Positions 1-6,034 of a DNA stretch of 19,145 bases are shown in pieces (the stretch's first letter is position 1; each line of letters begins with the position of its first letter). The notes beneath the pieces were generated by a model. The model was given only the letters and a program-made list of their open reading frames with translations, was not told where the DNA came from and searched no databases. Source of the DNA: CAZNMF01 sp035547155 (GTDB taxonomy: Bacteria > Acidobacteriota > Vicinamibacteria > Vicinamibacterales > SCN-69-37); the NCBI GenBank assembly GCA_035547155.1, contig DASZVJ010000160.1, forward strand, positions 1 through 19,145, written 5' to 3'. A program made the position numbers and the translations under genes.

Positions 1-192
1 GAGACTGTTGACGGCGAGCGCCAGCATGGTCGTCAGCTTGCGTCCCTGCTCGGTCATGTCGCTCGAGAACATCCGCTTCAGGCTCGGATCGAGGTCGAAG
101 AGCCGGGAGTAGAACAGTGTCGCGACCGTATCCGCCTGTGGCGCGATCGTCGCGAACGTGGATTGCACGAGAGCGATCTGTGTGTGCGTCAT
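1..192 (-). CDS. Bacterial globin, N-terminal part (cut by left window edge)
   Basis: The 64 visible residues begin MTHTQIALVQSTFATI and continue through LFYSRLFDLDPSLKRMF and MTEQGRKL. This is the A-to-E helix pattern of Vitreoscilla-type single-domain haemoglobins and of the globin domain of flavohaemoglobin (Hmp). Family members bind haem and O2/NO, and many detoxify nitric oxide in the cytoplasm. The ATG at 192-190 is preceded by GAGGG with about 5 bases of spacing, which supports this start. The gene is divergent from nirBD, so a role against NO or nitrite stress produced by nitrite reduction is a reasonable inference. The haem-ligand histidine and any FAD/NAD reductase domain lie beyond the window, so single-domain globin and flavohaemoglobin cannot be told apart here. 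Confidence 0.88.
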   Translation of the reverse strand, partial: MTHTQIALVQSTFATIAPQADTVATLFYSRLFDLDPSLKRMFSSDMTEQGRKLTTMLALAVNSL

Positions 193-223
193 CGCAGCCC
201 TCATCGAAGATCGACGTGTGATT

Positions 224-251
224 CGAGCGCGTCCGCTCGCGTGGAGCGGAC
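224..251 (-). promoter_or_regulatory. Two mutually exclusive hairpins in the globin 5' region
   Basis: GTCCGCTC (231-238) and GAGCGGAC (244-251) form a perfect 8-bp stem with a 5-base loop. Overlapping it, CGAGCG (224-229) and CGCTCG (234-239) form a 6-bp stem with a CGTC loop. Both cannot form together. They lie 32-59 bases upstream of the globin start, probably in its untranslated leader or operator. The inverted repeats are directly visible; a regulatory role is inference. Confidence 0.4.
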
Positions 252-546
252 CCTCTCGAGGACTGCCAGCGTGGGCATCGGCGTCGAGGCCGGTTGGTGG
301 TGCTGCCGTGCAAGGACCGTTCCCCAGTCGCGCGTCCGGCGGGGATCGCACGGTAGCTCCTTGCGTGTGAGCGGTTTGCGCGGGCGTCGCGAGCGCATTT
401 GCCGTGCTGCGGGCTGGACAGAAATGTCAGCAAATATTTTCGCTCAACGATTCTGTGGAACACGGGCATCGAGCGGCGCTGCGGCGCGCGTGGGGACGCG
501 CGCGCCTCGAGTCGAAATGCCCGGCGGGAAACCGTGATCTGCACAG

Positions 547-563
547 CTTCGTGCGTCACGAAG
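547..563. promoter_or_regulatory. Perfect 7-bp dyad CTTCGTG-N3-CACGAAG
   Basis: CTTCGTG (547-553) and CACGAAG (557-563) are perfect inverted repeats around a CGT centre. The 17-bp form suits either a dimeric DNA-binding operator or a short RNA hairpin upstream of nirB. It is 261 bp upstream of the nirB start. No match to a specific named regulator is claimed. Confidence 0.4.
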
Positions 564-573
564 ACACGAATGT

Positions 574-589
574 GCGGAATCGCGTCCGT
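574..589 (+). promoter_or_regulatory. Candidate hexaloop hairpin (ANTAR-type loop)
   Basis: GCGGA (574-578) pairs with TCCGT (585-589; four Watson-Crick pairs and one G-U) around the six-base loop ATCGCG (579-584). The loop has A at position 1 and G at position 4, the two invariant bases of ANTAR-binding hexaloops. A GAF-ANTAR protein is encoded in the same operon. Known targets have two such hairpins in tandem, and I could not identify a convincing second one. The site would also need a promoter upstream of it, and the only one I can propose (617-645) is downstream. It is therefore only a candidate. Confidence 0.22.
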
Positions 590-616
590 CCGACATTTCT
601 GTGTGGCTACGTGATC

Positions 617-645
617 TTGTTCGCGTCGCATCGAACGTGTATCGT
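617..645 (+). promoter_or_regulatory. Possible sigma70-like promoter for nirB
   Basis: TTGTTC (617-622) and TATCGT (640-645) are separated by 17 bases. Each matches the consensus only partly, about 4 of 6. If real, transcription would start near 652 and leave a leader of about 170 bases ahead of nirB that contains the hairpins at 686-705 and 770-785. Confidence 0.28.
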
Positions 646-685
646 CGTGTGCAGCGATTTCGCCGAGACCGCGAATCGCGCCCTC

Positions 686-705
686 GCGGGGCCGCAAGGC
701 TCCGC
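686..705 (+). promoter_or_regulatory. 8-bp stem with GCAA (GNRA) tetraloop in nirB leader
   Basis: GCGGGGCC (686-693) pairs with GGCTCCGC (698-705), with one G-U pair, around a GCAA tetraloop. A second small stem, TCCG-GACT-CGGA, follows directly at 707-718. There is no T-run, so it is not a classical intrinsic terminator. It may be a leader structure or part of an attenuator. Confidence 0.4.
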
Positions 706-769
706 TTCCGGACTCGGACCACTCCACGTCGAGGGGCTCCGTCACGTCGAATCTGGATCGTCCGCACAG

Positions 770-785
770 GCGCGCCCTTGCGCGC
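770..785 (+). promoter_or_regulatory. GC-only hairpin just upstream of the nirB ribosome binding site
   Basis: GCGCGC (770-775) and GCGCGC (780-785) can pair around CCTT. The nirB Shine-Dalgarno-like GAGGAG is at 811-816, seven bases before the ATG at 824. The strong stem ends 25 bases upstream of the ribosome binding site, so it would not hide it directly. Confidence 0.3.
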
Positions 786-823
786 GCGGCGCTGGCGATC
801 CACCGATGGCGAGGAGCGATGTC

Positions 824-3229
824 ATGGAACGCCTGGTGGTCGTCGGCAACGGCATGGCCGGCATCGGCTGCGTCGAGCAGATCCTGAAATACGATCCGCC
901 GTTTCAGATCACGGTGTTCGGCGACGAGACGCACGTCAACTACAACCGCGTCCTGCTGTCCTCCGTCCTGGCCGGCGAGAAGAACGACGACGACATCATC
1001 CTCAACTCGCGCGAGTGGTATGCCCGCCACGGCATCGACCTGCGCGTCGGCGTTCGCGTCATCGATCTCGATCCGATTGCCAAGACGGTCACCGGCGATG
1101 ACGGCACGACGATGGCGTACGACAAGGTCCTGTTGGCGACGGGCAGCTCGGCCTGGATTCCGCCGATCGCGGGCGTCGATCTCGACGGCGTCTTCGTGTT
1201 CCGCACGCTCGACGACACGCGCGAGCTGCTGCGCCGATCCGGCCGCGGCGTGAAGGCCGTGGTCATCGGCGGCGGCCTGCTCGGGCTGGAGGCCGCGCGC
1301 GGCTTGCAGGTGCAGGGCTGTGACGTCACCGTCGTGCACATCTCGTCCACGCTCATGGAGCGTCAGCTCGACCTCACGGGCGGCTCGTATCTGCTCGACA
1401 AGGTGAAGGCGCTCGGCGTCAACGTGCTGCTCGAGCGCAGGACGTCGGCGATTCTCGGCGACGATCGGGTCACCGGCGTGGCGTTCAGCGATGGCAGCCG
1501 GATCGACGCGGATCTGGTCGTCGTCGCCGCCGGCATTCGTCCGAACGTCGAGCTCGCGCAGCGCGCCGGCCTCACCGTCAAGCGCGGCGTCGTCGTCAAC
1601 GATTATCTGGAGACGTCGAATCCCGACATCTTCGCGGTCGGCGAGTGCGTCGAGCACAACGGCGTGTGCTACGGCCTGATTGCTCCGCTGCTCGAGCAGG
1701 GCAAAGTGCTCGCCGCGACGATCGCCGGCAAGAAGGGACCGACGTACGCGGGCACGCTCCAGGCGGCGAAGCTGAAGATCGCCGGCGTCGACGTGTTCTC
1801 CGCCGGTGAATGGGCCGAGGCCGACGGCTGCGAGCCCGTGCGATACGAAGACCCCGGCATGGGCGTCTACAAGAAGGTCGTCGTCCAGCAGGGCAAGCTT
1901 GCCGGCGTGATTCTCGTCGGCGACACGTCGGACAGTCACCGCTACATGGACTGGATGCGGACGGACGCGGACGTCAGCGATCAGCGCCGGCATCTGCTGT
2001 TCCCGCCGTCTTCGGCCGATGCGGGGCACGACGTCGCCGAGATGTCCGATACCGCAACGATCTGCGGCTGCGTCGGCGTCACCAAGGGCGCGATCATCCA
2101 CGCGATTCACACGCAAGGCGTGAACACGCTCTCGCAGTTGAAAGAGACGACGCGTGCGAGCACGGGTTGCGGCAGCTGCACGAAGCTCTGCCAGGATCTG
2201 TTGCGCGCGGTGGCGCCGGAGTTCGAAGAGGAGGCCAAGCGCGTCATCTGCGGCTGCGTGCCGTTCTCCGAGGACAAGCTGCGCGAGATCCTTCGCAGCC
2301 AGCGTCTGCGATCGGTCCAGGAAGTCCTCGACATCTACGGCAACGGCCGCGGCTGCGAGGTCTGCAAGCCCGCGCTCAGCTACATGCTCGACATGCTCTG
2401 GTGCGGCGATCACGAGGAGGATCGCTCGGCGCGCTTCATCAACGATCGCGTGCACGCGAACATCCAGAAGGACGGCACGTTCTCCGTCATTCCGCGGATT
2501 CGCGGCGGCGTCACCAGTCCGTCCGAGCTGCGACGCATCGCGGACGTCGCGGAGAAGTACAGCGTCCGCATGGTGAAGATCACCGGCAGCCAGCGGATCG
2601 ATCTGCTCGGCGTGAAGAAGGCGGACTTGCCCCTCGTGTGGGCCGATCTCGGCATGCCGTCCGGCCAGGCGTACACGAAGGGCGTGCGCATGGTGAAGAC
2701 GTGCGTCGGCACCGAGTTCTGCCGGTTCGGCACCCAGGACTCGACGGCGGCCGGCATCGAGATGGAGCGGCGTTTCGAGCACCTCTTCACGCCGCACAAA
2801 GTGAAGATGGCCACGGTCGGCTGCCCGCGCAATTGCGCCGAAGCCACCGTCAAGGACATCGGCCTCATCGGTCAGGAAGGCGGCTGGCAGGTCGTCGTCG
2901 GCGGCGCCGCCGGGAAGAGCGTCCGCAAGGCCGATCTCCTCACCACGGTCGAGACGACGGAGCAGGCGCTGGAGGCGGCGCAGCTCTTCTTCCAGTACTA
3001 CCGCGAGAACGCGAACTATCTCGAGCGGACGTACGACTTCGTCGAGCGGACCGGCATCGAGAAGATCCGCAAGGACACGGTCTACGCGCCCGATGCCACA
3101 CGGTTTGCGCTGCTCGATCGCTTCCACAAATCGAAAGCGCGCTCGCACGACGCATGGGAGGAGGGCGCCGCGCCGCTCCATCCGACGCAGTTCACGCCGC
3201 TCGAGCCCGTCGACAAGGTGCTGATATGA
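824..3229 (+). CDS. nirB: Assimilatory-type NAD(P)H nitrite reductase, large subunit
   Basis: This 801-residue protein reduces nitrite to ammonium in the cytoplasm with electrons from NAD(P)H. An FAD/NAD(P) oxidoreductase half comes first: N-terminal VVGNGMAGIGC and a second nucleotide-binding motif, GGGLLGLEAARGL, near residue 150. Two BFD-like [2Fe-2S] units follow. The first has C414-x-C416 and C449-x2-C452. The second has C476-x-C478 and C511-x2-C514. The C-terminal sulfite/nitrite reductase half has C627-x5-C633 and C667-x3-C671 for the [4Fe-4S]-siroheme centre. The ATG at 824 is chosen because GAGGAG lies seven bases upstream and the FAD motif starts at once; the frame is open further upstream, but that stretch is not protein-like. 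It overlaps nirD by four bases (ATGA). The length is close to E. coli NirB (847 residues). Confidence 0.96.
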   Translation: MERLVVVGNGMAGIGCVEQILKYDPPFQITVFGDETHVNYNRVLLSSVLAGEKNDDDIILNSREWYARHGIDLRVGVRVIDLDPIAKTVTGDDGTTMAYDKVLLATGSSAWIPPIAGVDLDGVFVFRTLDDTRELLRRSGRGVKAVVIGGGLLGLEAARGLQVQGCDVTVVHISSTLMERQLDLTGGSYLLDKVKALGVNVLLERRTSAILGDDRVTGVAFSDGSRIDADLVVVAAGIRPNVELAQRAGLTVKRGVVVNDYLETSNPDIFAVGECVEHNGVCYGLIAPLLEQGKVLAATIAGKKGPTYAGTLQAAKLKIAGVDVFSAGEWAEADGCEPVRYEDPGMGVYKKVVVQQGKLAGVILVGDTSDSHRYMDWMRTDADVSDQRRHLLFPPSSADAGHDVAEMSDTATICGCVGVTKGAIIHAIHTQGVNTLSQLKETTRASTGCGSCTKLCQDLLRAVAPEFEEEAKRVICGCVPFSEDKLREILRSQRLRSVQEVLDIYGNGRGCEVCKPALSYMLDMLWCGDHEEDRSARFINDRVHANIQKDGTFSVIPRIRGGVTSPSELRRIADVAEKYSVRMVKITGSQRIDLLGVKKADLPLVWADLGMPSGQAYTKGVRMVKTCVGTEFCRFGTQDSTAAGIEMERRFEHLFTPHKVKMATVGCPRNCAEATVKDIGLIGQEGGWQVVVGGAAGKSVRKADLLTTVETTEQALEAAQLFFQYYRENANYLERTYDFVERTGIEKIRKDTVYAPDATRFALLDRFHKSKARSHDAWEEGAAPLHPTQFTPLEPVDKVLI

Positions 3230-3582
3230 ACGAACGCTGCTGGATCTGGATCACGCCCGTCGAGAACGTGCCGCCGCGCGAAGGCCGGTCGGTCTCCGTC
3301 GCGGGTCACGAGATCGCCATCTTCAATCTCGGCCACCGCTTCATCGCGATCGACAATCGCTGCCCGCACAAGGGCGGCCCGCTCGCCGACGGCATCGTCT
3401 CCGGCGACACCGTCGTCTGTCCGCTGCACGCGTGGCGGATCAATCTCATCAACGGCCGGATCGATCGGCCGGCCGACGTCACGCAGTGCGTGCAGACGTA
3501 TCCGACCTTCGTCGACAACGGCGTCATCGTCGTCGGCGTGCCCGCGACGCTGACATCCAAGGAGGCAGGCGAAGCCGCCTGA
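3226..3582 (+). CDS. nirD: Nitrite reductase small subunit, Rieske-type
   Basis: This 118-residue Rieske-fold protein partners NirB. The sequence shows a full [2Fe-2S] ligand set: C46-P-H48 (in CPHKGGPL) and C65-P-L-H68 (in CPLHAW), with 16 residues between H48 and C65. From memory of the family, E. coli-type NirD proteins lack some of these ligands, so this subunit may carry a real cluster. Its start overlaps the nirB stop in an ATGA junction, which indicates translational coupling. NirD normally forms a complex with NirB and is needed for its activity. A different small Rieske ferredoxin is the only real alternative, but the position directly after nirB argues for nirD. Confidence 0.93.
   Translation: MNERCWIWITPVENVPPREGRSVSVAGHEIAIFNLGHRFIAIDNRCPHKGGPLADGIVSGDTVVCPLHAWRINLINGRIDRPADVTQCVQTYPTFVDNGVIVVGVPATLTSKEAGEAA
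3563..3580 (+). promoter_or_regulatory. GCGAAGC mini-hairpin at the nirD stop
   Basis: AGGCAGGC (3563-3570) pairs with GCCGCCT (3574-3580) around GAA, with one bulged A. The core GCGAAGC is known as an unusually stable mini-hairpin. It covers the end of an AAGGAGG (3559-3565) lying 25 bases before the next ATG (3591). Folding would bring AAGG to about ten bases from that start. It may tune translation of the GAF-ANTAR gene. Confidence 0.35.
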
Positions 3583-3590
3583 GCGACATC

Positions 3591-4325
3591 ATGCAACCGA
3601 AAGTCGTCGACATCGACTCCGCCGCACCGTCCAAGACGGACATCGACCTGCTGCACGAGATCGGCAGCCGCATCGCCGCGGCCGATCCGCTGCACGCCGT
3701 GCTCTCGCGCGTCGTCCATTTCGTCACGAGCGTCGTCCACTGCGACTCGTGCTTCGTCTACGTGCTCGAGCAGAACGATCTCGTGCTGCGCGCGTCGAAG
3801 ACACCGCATCCCGATCTCGTCGATCGCCTGAAGCTGCGCGTCGGACAGGGCATCACGGGCTGGGTCGCCGAGCACCGGCAGCCGGTCGTGGTCGGCACGC
3901 GCGCGTTCGAGGACTCGCGCTTCCAGCTCTTCAACGAGCTGCCGGAAGATCGCTACGAGGCGTTCCTGTCCGTGCCCGTGCTCTCGCGCGGCAAGCTCGT
4001 CGGCGTCATCAACGTGCAGCATCGTCAGCCGCACGCGCACAGCCAGCGCGAAGTGCAGATCATCTCGATGGTCGGCTTCCTGGTCGGCGCGGAGATCGAG
4101 ATGGCGCGGCTCGAGGCCGAGAACAGCCAGCTGTCGGAGCGTCTCGAGGAGCGCAAGGTCATCGATCGCGCGAAGGGTATTCTGCAGCGCGAGCTCGGCC
4201 TGACAGAGGAAGAAGCGTACGTCACGATCCAACGTCAGAGCCGTCAGCGGAGAAAAACGAAGAAAGAGATCGCCGAGGCGATCATCATCGGCGACGAGGT
4301 GCGTCTGAGCCGCGACGGCGGATGA
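3591..4325 (+). CDS. GAF-ANTAR domain RNA-binding antiterminator
   Basis: The protein has 244 residues. A GAF sensor domain occupies roughly residues 20-170 (motifs LRVGQGITGWVAEH and SVPVLSRGKLVGVINVQH). A charged coiled-coil linker follows at about 172-190 (LEAENSQLSERLEERK). The ANTAR domain fills the C-terminus (AKGILQRELGLTEEEAY, then the QRQSRQRRK helix). ANTAR proteins bind paired hexaloop hairpins in nascent RNA and prevent termination; NasR, NasT and related ANTAR regulators control nitrate/nitrite genes. Its place nine bases after nirD suggests autogenous control of this operon. The GAF ligand is unknown. There is no good ribosome binding site within 15 bases of the ATG, so translation may depend on coupling or on the hairpin at 3563-3580. 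The protein family is clear; the target is inference. Confidence 0.9.
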   Translation: MQPKVVDIDSAAPSKTDIDLLHEIGSRIAAADPLHAVLSRVVHFVTSVVHCDSCFVYVLEQNDLVLRASKTPHPDLVDRLKLRVGQGITGWVAEHRQPVVVGTRAFEDSRFQLFNELPEDRYEAFLSVPVLSRGKLVGVINVQHRQPHAHSQREVQIISMVGFLVGAEIEMARLEAENSQLSERLEERKVIDRAKGILQRELGLTEEEAYVTIQRQSRQRRKTKKEIAEAIIIGDEVRLSRDGG

Positions 4326-4337
4326 TAGGCTGCTCCG

Positions 4338-5174
4338 ATGAGCACGCCCAGTTTCGGCGGACGCCGCGTGCTGGCGTTCGAGAGCCGCCGCGCGAAGGAG
4401 ATCGAGACGCTGATCGCGACGTTCGACGGCCGGCCCCTCGTCGCGCCGGCGATGCGCGAAGTGCCGAACGACTCTGACGCGGCGGCGCTCGAGCTTGCGC
4501 ACGCGCTGGCCGGCGGCCGCTTCGATGCCGTGATCTTCCTCACTGGCGTCGGTGTCCGTTCGCTCGTGGCGGCCGTCGATCGCGCGGGCCTTCGCGAATC
4601 GTTCCTTCGCGCGCTCTCGCGCACCCACGTCGTCGCGCGCGGCCCCAAACCGGTCGCCGTCCTGCGCGAGCTGCAGGTGCCTGTCTGGGTCAATGCGCCC
4701 GAGCCCAACACGTGGCGTGAGCTGATCGCAGCGCTGGACGCGAAAGCGCGCGAGGCCTCGTGGCCGATCTCCGGTAAGCGGATCGCGGTGCAGGAATACG
4801 GCGTCTCGAACGTCGAGCTGCTCGACGCGCTGCGCGCGCGCGGCGCCGACGTGACGGCCGTGCAGGCGTATCAGTGGGCCCTGCCGGAGGACGTGCAGCC
4901 GTTGCGCGACGCCGCTGACGCTGTCGCGCGCGGCGACGTCGACGTCGTCATCGTGACCTCAGGCGTCCAGTTCGTGCACTTCTGGCGCGTCGTGGAGCAG
5001 ATGGGCCTCGAGACGCGCGTGCGTGAAGGGCTCGGCCACGCGATCATCGCGTCGATCGGCCCGTCCGCCTCGGCTGAGCTTCGCCGTCATCACGTCGAGC
5101 CGGCGTTCGAGCCGTCGCATCCGAAGATGGGACTGCTGGTTCGCGAAGCGGCGGAGCAGGTGAGCTCGCGCTGA
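4338..5174 (+). CDS. hemD: Uroporphyrinogen-III synthase (HemD family)
   Basis: This 278-residue protein has the two-lobed HemD pattern. The first lobe contains GRRVLAFESRR and FDAVIFLTGVGVRSLVAAV. The second starts near GKRIAVQEYG and contains LLDALRARGADVTAVQAYQW and VDVVIVTSGVQFVHFW, then a terminal IASIGPSASAELRRHHVEP. HemD cyclises hydroxymethylbilane to uroporphyrinogen III, the precursor of siroheme and haem. It starts 12 bases after the ANTAR stop in what looks like one operon with nirBD, so it probably supports siroheme supply for NirB. It has no fused methyltransferase or DNA-binding domain, unlike some nitrate-assimilation HemD-like regulators. Its last 131 bases overlap a convergent small gene. 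Whether it is the cell's main HemD or an operon-specific copy cannot be told from the window. Confidence 0.85.
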   Translation: MSTPSFGGRRVLAFESRRAKEIETLIATFDGRPLVAPAMREVPNDSDAAALELAHALAGGRFDAVIFLTGVGVRSLVAAVDRAGLRESFLRALSRTHVVARGPKPVAVLRELQVPVWVNAPEPNTWRELIAALDAKAREASWPISGKRIAVQEYGVSNVELLDALRARGADVTAVQAYQWALPEDVQPLRDAADAVARGDVDVVIVTSGVQFVHFWRVVEQMGLETRVREGLGHAIIASIGPSASAELRRHHVEPAFEPSHPKMGLLVREAAEQVSSR

Positions 5175-5403
5175 CGTCCGACGGCTCGTCGGCCTCTGTG
5201 TCGACGCTGTGCCGCTCGAGCCAGCGGCACCACATCACCGCCGCAACCACTGCGCTGGCAAATCCGACGAAGGCTGGGGCGACGACCAGCAGGCCCGCGG
5301 CGATCGCCACGACAGCGACAACGACGATCAGATGCCGTTGAGACCGGCGGTCGAAGAACGTCAGCATCGTCATCCCTTCGGTCGCGGGACAAATCGAGAT
5401 CAC
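5044..5403 (-). CDS. Small membrane protein downstream of kdpC
   Basis: No family is recognised. The 119-residue translation has a hydrophobic stretch at about residues 25-55 (LIVVVAVVAIAAGLLVV, then FVGFASAVVAAVMWC), which would give one or two membrane helices. A cytosolic-looking tail rich in Pro, Ser, Asp and Arg follows. The GTG start at 5403-5401 is preceded by GGAGG with six bases of spacing, a near-ideal ribosome binding site, and it lies 33 bases after the kdpC stop, so the gene looks like the last cistron of the kdp operon. Third codon positions are GC-rich in the part that does not overlap hemD. The C-terminal 131 bases lie antisense to the hemD 3' end. An internal ATG at 5373 is an alternative start. 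Confidence 0.55.
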   Translation of the reverse strand: MISICPATEGMTMLTFFDRRSQRHLIVVVAVVAIAAGLLVVAPAFVGFASAVVAAVMWCRWLERHSVDTEADEPSDVSASSPAPPLREPAVPSSDATARTPARRDDGEAQPRRTGRSTR

Positions 5404-5436
5404 GCGCGTCCTCCAGGCAAGCAGGAATCACCTCAG

Positions 5437-6024
5437 CTACTGCGAGTCGGCGAGCGGCTGTTCGCGATCGAGCGCGAGGTTCAGCTCGAGCACGTTGACT
5501 CTCGGCTCGCCGAGAAATCCCAGCTGTCGTCCTTCGGTGTAGGCCTCGACAAGACGTCTCACGTTCGCCTCGGTCGTCTTTCGCGCACGCGCCACGCGCG
5601 GGATTTGAAAGTCGGCGGCGGCCGGAGAGATGTGCGGATCGACGCCTGAGGCGGATGCCGTCACGAGATCGATGGGAACCGGTGCGCCGGGATTGTCCTG
5701 TCGTGCCGCCTCGACGTTGGCCTTCACCGCATCGATCAGCTTCTTGTTCGTCGGTCCGTACTGGCTGCCGCCGGAATTGGCGGCGTCGTACGGCGTCGCC
5801 GTGGCCGATGGACGCGAGTGGAAGTACTCCGGCGCGGCAAACCCCTGACCGATGAGGCGCGAGCCGATGACCGTGCCGTTGCGGCTGACGAGCTGCCCGT
5901 TGGCTCGATCGGGAAACGCAACTTGAGCAATGCCTGTGATCGCCAGCGGATAGATCACGCCGAGCACGACCGTGGTCACGAGCGTCATCAGCGCGGCAAC
6001 AACGAGATTGCGAGCGACATTCAT
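5437..6024 (-). CDS. kdpC: Potassium-transporting ATPase subunit C
   Basis: This 195-residue protein has one N-terminal membrane helix (VVAALMTLVTTVVLGVIYPL, about residues 8-27). The periplasmic domain carries the KdpC signatures GQLVSRNGTVIGSRLIGQGF, PEYFHSRPSAT, YDAANSGGSQYGPTN, ASASGVDPHISPAAA and a terminal VNVLELNLAL. KdpC stabilises the KdpFABC complex and is thought to help KdpB bind ATP. It starts ten bases after the kdpB stop and is clearly in the same operon. Nothing appears truncated; the length is near the usual 190 residues. Confidence 0.97.
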   Translation of the reverse strand: MNVARNLVVAALMTLVTTVVLGVIYPLAITGIAQVAFPDRANGQLVSRNGTVIGSRLIGQGFAAPEYFHSRPSATATPYDAANSGGSQYGPTNKKLIDAVKANVEAARQDNPGAPVPIDLVTASASGVDPHISPAAADFQIPRVARARKTTEANVRRLVEAYTEGRQLGFLGEPRVNVLELNLALDREQPLADSQ

Positions 6025-6034
6025 TGGGGCACTC

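Larger units (their letters stand above)
418..602. repeat. 11-bp inverted repeat pair, candidate operator half-sites
   Basis: ACAGAAATGTC at 418-428 recurs exactly as its reverse complement GACATTTCTGT at 592-602. The left copy is also the core of a small dyad (GACA-GAAA-TGTC, part of a bulged 7-bp stem at 413-431). Both copies are AT-rich islands in GC-rich DNA between divergent promoters, as expected for a regulator that binds two sites. I do not recognise the binding protein. Confidence 0.4.
193..823. promoter_or_regulatory. Long structured intergenic region between globin and nirB
   Basis: This 631-bp stretch separates the divergent globin and nirB genes. I see no convincing gene in it: open frames exist on both strands, but the translations are arginine/serine-rich and have no recognisable family. 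It holds an AT-richer patch near 421-460, several inverted repeats and stem-loops (listed separately), a possible plus-strand promoter near 617-645 and the nirB ribosome binding site. I found no convincing FNR (TTGAT-N4-ATCAA), NarL 7-2-7 or sigma54 (-24/-12) site by eye. Confidence 0.7.

Noticed and set aside
707..750. Small stem TCCG-GACT-CGGA and direct repeat CACGTCGA (725-732, 743-750) as the second ANTAR hexaloop
   Set aside because: The loop is four bases and lacks the A1/G4 pattern, and the 8-mer repeat is close to what GC-rich DNA gives by chance.
404..823. In-frame upstream extension of nirB (140 codons)
   Set aside because: The translation is arginine/serine-rich with no family pattern. 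The Shine-Dalgarno-like GAGGAG and the FAD motif fit the ATG at 824, and an ATG at 806 has no better site.
193..823. FNR, NsrR, NarL or sigma54 binding sites in the globin-nirB region
   Set aside because: No TTGAT-N4-ATCAA, 7-2-7 heptamer pair or TGGCAC-N5-TTGC match was found by eye; partial matches are too weak to claim.
1810..3225. Long plus-strand open frame overlapping nirB ahead of nirD
   Set aside because: It is the +1 shadow of nirB with Arg/Gly/His-rich low-complexity translation. Only the part from 3226 is real (nirD).
3306..4628. 440-codon minus-strand open frame opposite nirD, the ANTAR gene and hemD
   Set aside because: It is antisense to three recognised genes, and its Asp/Arg/His-rich composition is typical of GC-rich shadow frames.
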